64,000 nucleotides of DNA from positions 1-64,000 of the forward strand of contig NZ_JPKG01000016.1 in assembly GCF_000735605.1 (NCBI RefSeq), given 5' to 3'. The position numbers and the translations under genes were made by a program. Source of the stretch: Allobosea sp. LC85 (GTDB lineage: Bacteria > Pseudomonadota > Alphaproteobacteria > Rhizobiales > Beijerinckiaceae). The notes under the pieces are model-generated. The model saw only the letters and a program-made list of their open reading frames with translations. It ran no database searches and was not told where the DNA came from. Of the stretch, positions 56,454 through 64,000 are shown piece by piece; the stretch's first letter is position 1; every line of letters begins with the position of its first letter.

Positions 56454-59110
56454 CGGGCAGCTCCGGCTGCCGTTTTGTCCTCCAACCTGACGAGGGCCTC
56501 CAGGGCTTCGCTCCGGTCGCGGTCGAGCGCTTCGATGGCAAGGATAAGCGCCTCGCGATCGGCAACCGTTGCGTCGCGCTCGAGCGCGCTCGCTTGTGCG
56601 AAGACACGCCCGAGGCCGACGGCGCCGGCCGAACTCGCGAGCTGGTGAGCCAGGCGGCCGAGCTCAGCCCGGTCGTCAGTCCGGAGCGCCACTCGCATTC
56701 CCTTCAGGATTTTCTCGGATACGGTCGCGAAGAGCGACACGAGCTGTCGCGTGCGCTCGCGTCCGATCAGTCGACTCTGCGTCTGGAAGAAGGCCGCGTC
56801 GACCGGTTGGTCCACCGAGAGGGACACGACCGGACCTTGGCCGTTGCGGCTGCTCCCGCGCCCTATCACCTGGAGCAGCGCGGCGGAGGTGATGGGCTTG
56901 GACAGGATCGCCGTCAGCCCTGCCGCTCGCATCCGCCGCATCGTCTCCGGGGCGACGTCGGCCGTCAGCGCGACGATTCGGGGTTGCGTGATGTTCGGCA
57001 GCTCGCGGACCGCGAGCGCAGTTTCGATTCCGTCGATTCCGCCCATGTGCATATCGAGCAAGATGATGTCGAAGACGCGATTGCGCAGCGTTGCCAGGGC
57101 TGCTTCGCCGGAGGCCACCGCCTGCACCTTGTGGCCGGCCTTGCCGACCATGACCCGGGCGACCTCTCGCGTCACCGGATCATCGTCGACCACAAGCACG
57201 CGTTGCAGCTGCCCCGTCGCCATATGCCCGGACGGCGCCGCGGCCTTGGCCGCGACAATGGGCAACCGGACAATAAAGGTGCTGCCTTGCCCGCGACAGC
57301 TGACGACGGAGATCGTACCGCCCATCAGTTCCGTCAGCTTGCTGCAAATCGCCAAGCCGAGCCCGACTCCGCCATTACGCCGGCCCGTCTCCGGATCGAC
57401 CTGCACGAAATCGCGGAAGATGTGACGCTGCATCGCCGGGTCGATGCCTATGCCCGTGTCACGGACCGCGAGCGTCAGTTCGGAGCTCTCCGCAGACGAT
57501 CCAGCCTGGAGATCGGCGCCGAACTCGATCTCCCCATGCTCGGTGAAACTGATCGCATTGCGCAAGAGATTGATCAGGATCCGGTGGATCTTGCCAGGGT
57601 CAGCGTGCAGGTCCAGGCGGCCGGGTGCGGACTGACGCAGCTTCAGAACAAGTCCCTTCTGCTCGGCGAGGGGGCTCATCAGCGCGGCAGCGGCGTTCAG
57701 GAGCGCGCCCAGCTCGAAATTGCGCAGATCCAGGCTTTCGGTTCCGGCCTCCAGCCGGGACAGGTCAAGCGTCGCATTGGCCAGATCGAGCAGGGCGTCG
57801 CCCGAGGTCGCCGCCATGGCGACGAGGCGGCGATCGCGCTGGCTCAGGCGACCGCGGTCGAGAAGCTCCAGAACGCCGAGCACCCCCGAGAGGGGTGTGC
57901 GGATATCGTGGCCGACAACAGCCAGAAACCGGGACTTTGCCCGCGTTGCCTCTTCCGCCACCCTTTGCCCGGCCGAGGCAAGCTCGAGTGCGGCCTCCAG
58001 GGCCGCTGTGCGCTCAATGACCTTGTCTTCCAGAACGGCGCGACTTTCCTCGAGGCGCTGAGCCATCAGGTTGAACTGCTCGCCGAGCTCCTGCAACTCA
58101 TCGCCGGTGCTGATGCTGATCCGCTCATGCAATTCGCCTCGGCCAATCCGTGCAGCACCGTCGCCAAGAGTCTTGATCGGGGCGACGAGTTTCCGGCTCA
58201 AGACGATGCCCGCCAGCACAGCGGCGGACAATGCGAGGACCAGGAGCACCAGCGAGCGCAGGAAAGACGCCTTGATCGATGCAAAGGCCTCGCTCTCTGG
58301 CAGGTCGATCACCACGTTCCAGTCGAGATCCGGGACCGCAGACATCACGGAGAGCACTTTCCGGCCTTCGATATCCGTCGTCGACAGTCCGGCACCGGTT
58401 TCACCGGCCGCCTCATGCGCACTCACCAGGCCGGCAAGACTGGTATTCCGGAGTACGAAGCGCAGATCAGGATGGGCGATCAACCGCCCGGAGCCCGTAA
58501 CGATATAAGCGCGACCGGTCGCCCCGACCTTGAGCCGGGACACCAGATCACGAATGAAGACGAGGTTGACGGTCGCCTGTGCAACCCAGTGCGGAACAGC
58601 TGCGGCTCGCTTGAGCAGCAGCATATAAGGTTCGGAGCCACGCCGGAATTGGACGTCGCTGTGAAAGCTGCCTTGCGCCAGGGCGGCCTGGAAACCCGGA
58701 TCAGTCGACCAGTTGATGTCGCCATCGGTTTGGTCCCGACTGACGCGGGAAAGCGAGAGCTGCTCGCGTCCCGCTGGATCGATCTGGCGCAACTCGAGGA
58801 TGGCTGGAACCTGCCGCAGCAACCGCAGGCCGTCGAGTCGACGTTCCCCAGGTAGGTTGTTGCTTGCGCCGCTTTGGGAGATCCAGTCGAGGTGCTGCAT
58901 GATCTCCGCCACGAAGGCGCCGATCCGCTGCGCTGCGGCCTGGGCCTGCTCCTGCTGCACGCGGACCACCAGCGCTCTCTGATCCGAGAAGGCGAAGAAC
59001 GTTGCGATTGCCGTATTGAGCCCAAGCGCGAGGCAGATCGTGACTCCGACGAAAACCGCATATTTGCGGGTGAGACCGCCTCGCGGCCGAGAGGCCCCGC
59101 CCTGCTTCAC
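56417..59110 (-). CDS. TorS-like hybrid sensor kinase (Cache-HAMP-HisKA-HATPase-REC-Hpt)
   Basis: 897 residues. TM1 at about 18-40, periplasmic Cache-type sensor (45-280), TM2 about 283-304, HAMP (305-357), a short coiled coil, HisKA with His401 (VVGHDIRTPLSG), HATPase_c with Asn518 and DTGIGIDP / GVGLGLAI, receiver (636-750) with Asp686 (LLDMHMGG) and Lys738, and an Hpt domain with His822 (AHQLASSAG). This is the full four-step phosphorelay layout of TorS. GTG 59110 overlaps the TGA of the binding-protein gene by four bases (GTGA), so the two are coupled. The sensor half resembles that of the cyclase at 19834. Confidence 0.92.
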   Translation of the reverse strand: MKQGGASRPRGGLTRKYAVFVGVTICLALGLNTAIATFFAFSDQRALVVRVQQEQAQAAAQRIGAFVAEIMQHLDWISQSGASNNLPGERRLDGLRLLRQVPAILELRQIDPAGREQLSLSRVSRDQTDGDINWSTDPGFQAALAQGSFHSDVQFRRGSEPYMLLLKRAAAVPHWVAQATVNLVFIRDLVSRLKVGATGRAYIVTGSGRLIAHPDLRFVLRNTSLAGLVSAHEAAGETGAGLSTTDIEGRKVLSVMSAVPDLDWNVVIDLPESEAFASIKASFLRSLVLLVLALSAAVLAGIVLSRKLVAPIKTLGDGAARIGRGELHERISISTGDELQELGEQFNLMAQRLEESRAVLEDKVIERTAALEAALELASAGQRVAEEATRAKSRFLAVVGHDIRTPLSGVLGVLELLDRGRLSQRDRRLVAMAATSGDALLDLANATLDLSRLEAGTESLDLRNFELGALLNAAAALMSPLAEQKGLVLKLRQSAPGRLDLHADPGKIHRILINLLRNAISFTEHGEIEFGADLQAGSSAESSELTLAVRDTGIGIDPAMQRHIFRDFVQVDPETGRRNGGVGLGLAICSKLTELMGGTISVVSCRGQGSTFIVRLPIVAAKAAAPSGHMATGQLQRVLVVDDDPVTREVARVMVGKAGHKVQAVASGEAALATLRNRVFDIILLDMHMGGIDGIETALAVRELPNITQPRIVALTADVAPETMRRMRAAGLTAILSKPITSAALLQVIGRGSSRNGQGPVVSLSVDQPVDAAFFQTQSRLIGRERTRQLVSLFATVSEKILKGMRVALRTDDRAELGRLAHQLASSAGAVGLGRVFAQASALERDATVADREALILAIEALDRDRSEALEALVRLEDKTAAGAARQVLRSTGTPSL

Positions 59111-60102
59111 GAAACGATCCGTGTCGCGCGAATCCGTAGCGAGAGCGGCACACCCAGGCCAAGGGATGCGGCAGCCATTTCGTTGATGACCAATTCGAAG
59201 CTGCGCGAGAACTGCACCGGCAACTCGGCGACATTCGCGCCGCGCAAGATGAGGTCGCTATAGGATGCGATGAGTTCGCTCGCCTCATCCCGCCCCCCTG
59301 TATACGACATCAGCCCGCCCTGACGCGTGAAGGTGTCGAACGGATAGATGGCGGGCAGCCGATGCCGGGCGCTGGCCGCGGCACATAGCGCAGCGTAACG
59401 GAATGTGAAGCTGTCGGGCAGGAACACCAGGCCGCCGCCGCTGCCATGTCCCGCGAATCCCGCGATCGCGCTCTCGATGCGCGCCTCATCCATCACCGCC
59501 ACCGGGTCGAGAGACAACCTTGCATTCACGGCCGCCGCCCTCAGGCGCGCAAGATAGGTCTCGCCTGCTGCCGGCGTTGTGCGCGGATTGAAGACGACGC
59601 CGATCCTTTGTGTCTGGGGCGCAATCTCGGTCAGCAGTTCCAGCCATTTATCCGACATGACCGGGTCGTTGTTGCTGAACCCCGTGGCGTTGCCCTCGGG
59701 CCGCTCCAGAGAACGCACGAAGCCGCTCCCGACCGGATCCGACGCGGTGCTGAACAGCACCGGCGTCGTCCGGGTCAAGGCGAGTACGGCAGCGGTTTCG
59801 GCACTGGAGCTGACAATGATGATATCGGGATTGTCCCGGACGAGCTCTGCCGCTGCCCGCCTGAGTTCGGCCTCGCTTGAACCCGAAAACCGCAAGCCCA
59901 GGCGCAGGTTCTGTCCCTCGATCCAGCCCCGTTCGGCAAGGCGTTGCCGGACCTCCTGCAACCTCGTTTGAACGATCGGGGTGTCGAGCGGGAGGCCGAC
60001 CAGCCCCGCCACATGCCTGAAGCGTTCGGCCGGTTGCAGGGGCTGCGTAGACGTAGCGACTCCGCACGACGCCAAGACGGCCAGAAAGGAGCGACGACGC
60101 AT
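59107..60102 (-). CDS. PF04392-family binding protein (probable Tat lipoprotein) paired with the hybrid kinase
   Basis: 331 residues. The signal RMRRRSFLAVLASC has both a twin-arginine-like motif and a lipobox (LASC), suggesting an exported lipid-anchored protein. The body is an ABC_sub_bind fold: LQEVRQRLAERGWIEGQNL, DIIIVSSSAETAAVLA, PVLFSTASDPVGSGFV and GGLMSYTGGRDEASEL align with the protein encoded at 21604. No transporter permease is nearby. Overlap with the kinase start implies coupled translation and a TorT-like role of presenting ligand to the sensor. Start ATG 60102; frame open further upstream. Confidence 0.85.
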   Translation of the reverse strand: MRRRSFLAVLASCGVATSTQPLQPAERFRHVAGLVGLPLDTPIVQTRLQEVRQRLAERGWIEGQNLRLGLRFSGSSEAELRRAAAELVRDNPDIIIVSSSAETAAVLALTRTTPVLFSTASDPVGSGFVRSLERPEGNATGFSNNDPVMSDKWLELLTEIAPQTQRIGVVFNPRTTPAAGETYLARLRAAAVNARLSLDPVAVMDEARIESAIAGFAGHGSGGGLVFLPDSFTFRYAALCAAASARHRLPAIYPFDTFTRQGGLMSYTGGRDEASELIASYSDLILRGANVAELPVQFSRSFELVINEMAAASLGLGVPLSLRIRATRIVS

Positions 60103-60520
60103 GCGGGCAAGGCGGGTCAAGGAGGAAGGCAAGGACAGCTTGGCACGCACGCACCGAGGCGTCGAGAGCAAGTTCCACCGCTTTCGACGATGAGACCCCA
60201 AGCCTTGACGTCAGAGTCTTGGCGCCAGAGTCTTGACGCCAGAACCGCAAGGCCAAGCCCCTTCGCGGGGAAGCGCGAAAGGGGGTTCGATACGTCATTG
60301 CGCGCATCGCCGCTTGCCCAAGAGCCAAGCCCCTGACGCCGCCGGATCTTCGGCATCGCTCGCCGGGTCGAAAGAAATGGCGCCGACGATGTCCAGGATC
60401 AGTCGAACGCGACATGTAGACATCCAGCTCCGCGATAGAGGTAATCTTAACGGAACTCGCCGAATGATGCGGAGATCCCCGGTCTTGGTCGCAATTGCCG
60501 CGGACTAAACTTCGTTCTGG
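60103..60520. promoter_or_regulatory. Divergent regulatory region, binding protein / chemoreceptor
   Basis: 418 bp between two divergent starts, with no gene. It contains three tandem 14-bp repeats at 60202-60243 and an imperfect hairpin, CCCCTTCGCG with CGCGAAAGGGG, at 60258-60284. Both promoters must lie here. Confidence 0.5.
60202..60243. repeat. Three tandem 14-bp repeats, operator-like
   Basis: GCCTTGACGTCAGA, GTCTTGGCGCCAGA and GTCTTGACGCCAGA follow each other without gaps. Each centres on an eight-base TGRCGYCA core; the first two cores are exact palindromes (TGACGTCA and TGGCGCCA). The spacing puts successive cores 14 bp apart. It lies about 100 bp upstream of the binding-protein start. 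Confidence 0.65.
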
Positions 60521-63064
60521 ATGCGCATCATGATGTTTCCGAGCTCCATTCGGCGGTACCTGCTGGCGACGATGGCAGCAGTCTGCCTGCCAGGCCTCGG
60601 CACCCTCGGCTACCTTGCCTACGATGCGGTCCGCGACATGCGCACGAACCACCGGCTTTCCGGACTGGTCGAGGCTGACCGGGCGCTATTGCTCACCGGC
60701 AATGCGATCCGCTCCGATCGTGGCAAGGCTCAGACGAGCCTGCAGGCAAACGACGACGCTGACACGACGATCCGCGCGATCGTGGAGACATCGCGAAGCC
60801 AGATCGCAACGGCCGTAGCAAAGCTCGCAGCCGCTGACCTCCCCGAGCATGCCGCTCTCGCCGAGGCCATCCTGCAGGCTGAAAAGGCCATGCAGGGTCG
60901 GATCCCCGATCTCCATGGGGAGGCGGCAAAACCCCGGGCCCAGCGTAGCCTGGCCGCGACGATGCCTTGGTACAATGCAGTCGGAACCATCGAGGCCGCA
61001 CTGACGAACGCCTCCGATGCGGCGTCGCTTGCCGTTCGCCTGGCCGATCCGGCACTCGCCGAACTCCAGGGTTTCAAGGCCACCGCCTGGCGGCTGCGCT
61101 CGAGCTATGGCACGCAATGCTCCTTGCTGCGTGCACCGCTCGGCTCCGGTCAGGCGCTGACTTCAGTACAGTGGAAACAGCTTGGCGAATTGCGCGGCGC
61201 AAGCAATGCCGCGCAGGCCCAATTGAGGCAGCTCGCGGCGCGTGTCGGTGTTTCGCCCGATCTCGCTCGCAAGGTTGAGGTCGCGACCAGCAAAGTTGCC
61301 ACCGCAAATCAGACGATGGACCAGCTCCTCGGTAAGCTCGGCCAGGGCGGAGGCGCCGTGATCGGCGCTCAGGACTGGACAGCCATGTGCAATGGTCCGT
61401 TCAGCGCCATTGTTGACACGGTAACCCAATCGCTCGACGACATGCAGGCGACCACGACGGCACAGACCAATCATGCCCTGACCCGGCTCGCCCTGATTAG
61501 TGGGCTGCTGGTCGCGCTGTTGGGCCTCTGCGCGGCGAGCTGGCGCGGCATCCAGAAGCGCATTGCGAACCCGTTGACGGGCATGAATGCCGCGCTTGTC
61601 CGCATGCAGGGTGGTGAGGTTGATAGGGCTATTCCCGCTGCACCCTGCCCCGACGAGGTCGGCGCGCTGAGCAATGCGCTTGAGGCCTACCGCGAAAATC
61701 TCGTCAAGGTCCGTGCTCTCGAGGAGCAGGAACGCGCAGCAGCGACACTGCGCCTCGAGCGCGCGCAATCGATGGAGGCTGTGGTTTCGGATGTCGGCGA
61801 CGTGGTGTCGGCTGCTGCTGCGGGCGACTTCTCAGCCCGGCTGGAGATCCATGATGCCGACCCGCAGATGCAGAAGCTCGTGGCCGGGATCAACGAGATC
61901 AATGCGGTGGTCGATAGCGCGACCAGCGAATTCGCCCGGGCATTGTCTGCCGTGGCCGGTGGCGACCTGACTGTGCGCGTCGACACCGATTACCGCGGCA
62001 AGTTCGCGGAACTCAAGGGCGCGATCAACGAGACAGTCGACCGCCTCTCGACGACCGTGCGCACGATCCAGACAACCTCAGCCGAGGTCGAGCTGGCCGC
62101 ACGCGAGATCAACCTTGGGGCCGATGACCTCTCCAAACGGACCGAGGAGCAGGCGAGTTCGCTGGAGGAAACTGCCGCGACGACCGAAGAGTTGGCGGCC
62201 TCGGTGAAGGCTTCTGCTCAGGCTTCGCGCCAGGCAGCGTCGATCGCCAACGAGGCGACGGAGACAGCACAATCGGGCGGAGCGATCGCGACCCGAGCAG
62301 TCGACGCCATGGCACGCATCGAGAGTGCCTCGCAAAAGATCTCCGACATCATCAGGGTCATCGACGACATCGCCTTTCAGACCAACCTCCTCGCCTTGAA
62401 CGCAGCGGTGGAAGCCGCCCGCGCCGGCGATGCCGGCAAGGGCTTTGCCGTCGTCGCCAGCGAGGTCCGCACGCTCGCCCAGCGCTCTGGCGAGGCGGCC
62501 AAGGACATCTCGGTCCTGATATCCTCCTCGAACACGGAGGTCGGTGATGGCGTCAAGCTGGTGCGCCAGGCTGGCGATGCGCTGACCCGGATCTTGGAAG
62601 CGTCGCAGAAAGTAGCGGCTACGATCGCCGACATCTCCTCGGCGGCGGGAGAGCAGGCCAACGGCATCGACGAAATGAGCCAGGCGGTGGCGCATCTCGA
62701 TGAGATGACCCAGCAGAATGCGGCGCTCGCTGAAGAGAGTGCGGCCTCGGCTGCTTCGCTGACCGGGCGCATCGCCCAGCTCAACGATCTCGTCGCGGCG
62801 TTCAAGACCGGGCATGAGACGGTGGCTCCGGCCCATCTGCAGCCCCAGACGCCCGCAACCAAGCTCTTCGCCCTGCCGCAAAAGCGAACGAGCGACAAGG
62901 TCGCAACGGCCGCGAATTCCGACTCGGAACCAGCGCGCCTGCGCAGGCTCGCCCAGGCCGCCTTCGCTCAGTCTAAAGCTTCCCCTTCCGATCCCGCCAG
63001 GCCGGTCCCCGTCCGCAAGGCCGCCAGCAGCCGAGCCGGCGATGCCGGTTGGGAAGAGTTCTGA
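60521..63064 (+). CDS. Methyl-accepting chemotaxis protein
   Basis: 847 residues. TM1 near 13-33, a roughly 290-residue helical periplasmic domain (four-helix-bundle-like), TM2 about 325-345, HAMP (346-400), a second HAMP-like unit (about 460-515) and the cytoplasmic signalling domain (540-790) with the hairpin tip IDDIAFQTNLLALNAAVEAA. The C-terminus ends in GWEEF, a WxxF-type pentapeptide that recruits CheR/CheB. No che genes are near. ATG 60521; ATG 60530/60533 possible. It is divergent from the binding-protein/kinase operon. Confidence 0.93.
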   Translation: MRIMMFPSSIRRYLLATMAAVCLPGLGTLGYLAYDAVRDMRTNHRLSGLVEADRALLLTGNAIRSDRGKAQTSLQANDDADTTIRAIVETSRSQIATAVAKLAAADLPEHAALAEAILQAEKAMQGRIPDLHGEAAKPRAQRSLAATMPWYNAVGTIEAALTNASDAASLAVRLADPALAELQGFKATAWRLRSSYGTQCSLLRAPLGSGQALTSVQWKQLGELRGASNAAQAQLRQLAARVGVSPDLARKVEVATSKVATANQTMDQLLGKLGQGGGAVIGAQDWTAMCNGPFSAIVDTVTQSLDDMQATTTAQTNHALTRLALISGLLVALLGLCAASWRGIQKRIANPLTGMNAALVRMQGGEVDRAIPAAPCPDEVGALSNALEAYRENLVKVRALEEQERAAATLRLERAQSMEAVVSDVGDVVSAAAAGDFSARLEIHDADPQMQKLVAGINEINAVVDSATSEFARALSAVAGGDLTVRVDTDYRGKFAELKGAINETVDRLSTTVRTIQTTSAEVELAAREINLGADDLSKRTEEQASSLEETAATTEELAASVKASAQASRQAASIANEATETAQSGGAIATRAVDAMARIESASQKISDIIRVIDDIAFQTNLLALNAAVEAARAGDAGKGFAVVASEVRTLAQRSGEAAKDISVLISSSNTEVGDGVKLVRQAGDALTRILEASQKVAATIADISSAAGEQANGIDEMSQAVAHLDEMTQQNAALAEESAASAASLTGRIAQLNDLVAAFKTGHETVAPAHLQPQTPATKLFALPQKRTSDKVATAANSDSEPARLRRLAQAAFAQSKASPSDPARPVPVRKAASSRAGDAGWEEF

Positions 63065-63161
63065 GCGCGCGCGAAGCCGGAGCCGCGCGGAGAACATCAG
63101 CGAGCCGCACCTCGTGGAGTGCGGACTCGCTTACAGGTGAGATACGCTCGATCAGAGCTGA

Positions 63162-63189
63162 TTCACCCCGGCCCGAGAGCCGGAGTGAA
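63162..63189 (+). terminator. Hairpin after the chemoreceptor gene
   Basis: TTCAC-C-CCGGC pairs with GCCGG-A-GTGAA, one mismatch, around a short loop. Placement suggests termination; a T tract is lacking. Confidence 0.4.
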
Positions 63190-63260
63190 CCAAGTGTGAA
63201 ACAATATTGATTTAACTGATGAGGCCACTGCGCAAGTTGGGATACTTGCACAGTGAGAGA

Positions 63261-63503
63261 TCAGGCGCTCTCGCCGACAGCCTGCAGGTAGAGCTCGAGG
63301 ATCGCTTCCTCTTCCTGGCGCTCATTCAGGTCGCGCTTGCGCAGCGCGACGACCTTGCGTAGCACCTTGACGTCATAGCCATTGCCCTTGGCCTCGGCAT
63401 AGACCTCCTTGATGTCGTCGGCGATCGTCTTCTTCTCTTCCTCGAGGCGCTCGATGCGCTGCACGATGCTCTTGAGCTGATCGCCCTGAACCGGATCGTC
63501 CAT
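63261..63503 (-). CDS. gapR: GapR-type DUF2312 nucleoid-associated protein
   Basis: 80 residues. [19 protein letters not shown], the core [20 protein letters not shown] and [20 protein letters not shown] match GapR of Caulobacter closely. GapR binds overtwisted, AT-rich DNA and helps topoisomerases during replication and transcription; it forms tetramers around DNA by coiled coils. ATG 63503 ([11 protein letters not shown]) is the natural start, though Caulobacter GapR has a slightly longer N-terminus. Monocistronic; short AT-rich tract upstream. Confidence 0.92.
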   Translation of the reverse strand: MDDPVQGDQLKSIVQRIERLEEEKKTIADDIKEVYAEAKGNGYDVKVLRKVVALRKRDLNERQEEEAILELYLQAVGESA

Positions 63504-63613
63504 TCCAAAACCCTTCTCTATAGATTTGGCCGCAGGGGTTCGCCCGGATCGGGTGCCGGCGTCAAGCGCGAACCGTCCCTTGGCACGAAGTGCTCAACAG
63601 TCCTGCTGTCGCA

Positions 63614-63955
63614 TCAGGTGATCGCGGCGGCGTTCAGCGCCGCAACGCAGGGCGGCACGATCCGGGCGAGGCGAATCCCCCATTCCCGTGCGGCCTCCGG
63701 CGTCGCGATCAGGTCCTGCCGAACCTCCAGGGCGTCAGGCAGGCCGCCGCGATAGGGCTCATTGTCGCCGACGACAAGGTCACTCTCAGCCTGGAAGGCG
63801 GCGATCAGCGACCGCGCCAGTTCCCCTGCCCGATCCCATAGCACGCCGAGGGACGCGCCACCTGAATCCGCCATCGGGAAATCGGACCGCATCGGCGCTC
63901 CAAAAAGTATTATTAGATCGGCAAATGCCTGATGACGTCCGCCGGCCAGCGACAT
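63614..63955 (-). pseudogene. Degraded N-formylglutamate amidohydrolase-like remnant
   Basis: A 113-codon frame whose C-terminal half is recognisable: GVLWDRAGELARSLIAAF, VVGDNEPYRGG, LPDALEVRQDLIATPEAA and WGIRLARI follow the order of HutG-type N-formylglutamate amidohydrolases. Between NEPYRG and GLP, where the family normally has about 15-20 more residues with a conserved His, sequence is missing. The N-terminal half of the enzyme is also absent, and the segment before GVLW does not resemble it. The frame stays open to the window edge, so part of the gene may lie outside, but the internal deletion supports a pseudogene. Confidence 0.45.
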
Positions 63956-64000
63956 AGAAGGGCATTCAACGAAAGTCGACCAAATCGACGTGACGGTGGG

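Noticed and set aside
56594..58855. 753-codon frame on the plus strand
   Set aside because: Antisense to the hybrid kinase, which has every catalytic residue; no own motif.
63583..63600. TGGCAC-like sigma-54 promoter element
   Set aside because: The spacing to the TGC part does not fit the -24/-12 consensus.

Overview
The window is GC-rich DNA from an alphaproteobacterium of the order Hyphomicrobiales, most likely a Bosea-like genus. The order is supported by the divergent tlpA/argH pair with lysA-lptM next to it, the phaR/phbA-phbB polyhydroxybutyrate locus, general L-amino-acid (Aap-type) transporter genes, a GapR-type DUF2312 protein, the grxD-BolA-purL neighbourhood, a TIGR02302/DUF4175 protein and an order-typical intergenic palindromic repeat. 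The genus is inference. The window looks chromosomal. The only mobile-element signal is the first codons of an IS630-type transposase cut by the left edge. I saw no rRNA, tRNA, CRISPR array or prophage.

Layout. 1-9.2 kb: IS edge, DMT exporter, glutamine amidotransferase, DUF4139 protein, a MocR-type regulator divergent from a cupin/AhpD-like pair, purA and a membrane-anchored hypothetical protein. 9.2-13.3 kb: CatB-type acetyltransferase, then the PHB genes phbB, DUF1737, phbA and the divergent regulator phaR with a candidate PhaR operator. 13.4-17.7 kb: an EAL protein with a degenerate GGDEF domain, an unexplained 22-bp perfect inverted repeat, rpmF, mtgA and a polyprenyl synthase. 18-22.6 kb: orphan Leu/Ile/Val-type binding protein, small lipoprotein, class III cyclase with its own periplasmic binding protein. 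23-29.6 kb: amidohydrolase divergent from aapJQM (no ATPase gene) and a DAO-family oxidase. 29.9-38 kb: DUF900 lipoprotein hydrolase, YddG-like exporter, DUF4175 protein, lysA, lptM, argH. 38-47 kb: tlpA, orphan NodU-family carbamoyltransferase, DUF1272, grxD, BolA, purL, thioesterase, BioC-like methyltransferase, pepF. 47-52.8 kb: sigma-54 response regulator, L,D-transpeptidase, DUF882 protein. 52.8-55.2 kb: GST, LysR regulator, azoreductase. 55.7-64 kb: OmpR-type regulator, TorS-like hybrid kinase with its own binding protein, chemoreceptor, gapR and a degraded N-formylglutamate amidohydrolase-like remnant.

How parts work together. phbA and phbB make 3-hydroxybutyryl-CoA for PHB, with PhaR as the expected repressor. 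grxD and BolA are the usual Fe-S partner pair. mtgA, the L,D-transpeptidase and the DUF882 protein act on the cell wall. The most interesting feature is a pair of related signalling modules 34 kb apart. In each, a PF04392-family periplasmic binding protein is encoded directly upstream of a two-TM Cache-HAMP sensor. One sensor carries a nucleotide-cyclase output; the other carries a histidine-kinase/REC/Hpt relay next to a convergent OmpR-type regulator, an arrangement reminiscent of TorT-TorS-TorR.

Limits: family calls come from reading the translations; no database search was run. Many long open frames antisense to the genes below are by-products of GC-rich codon use and are left out.
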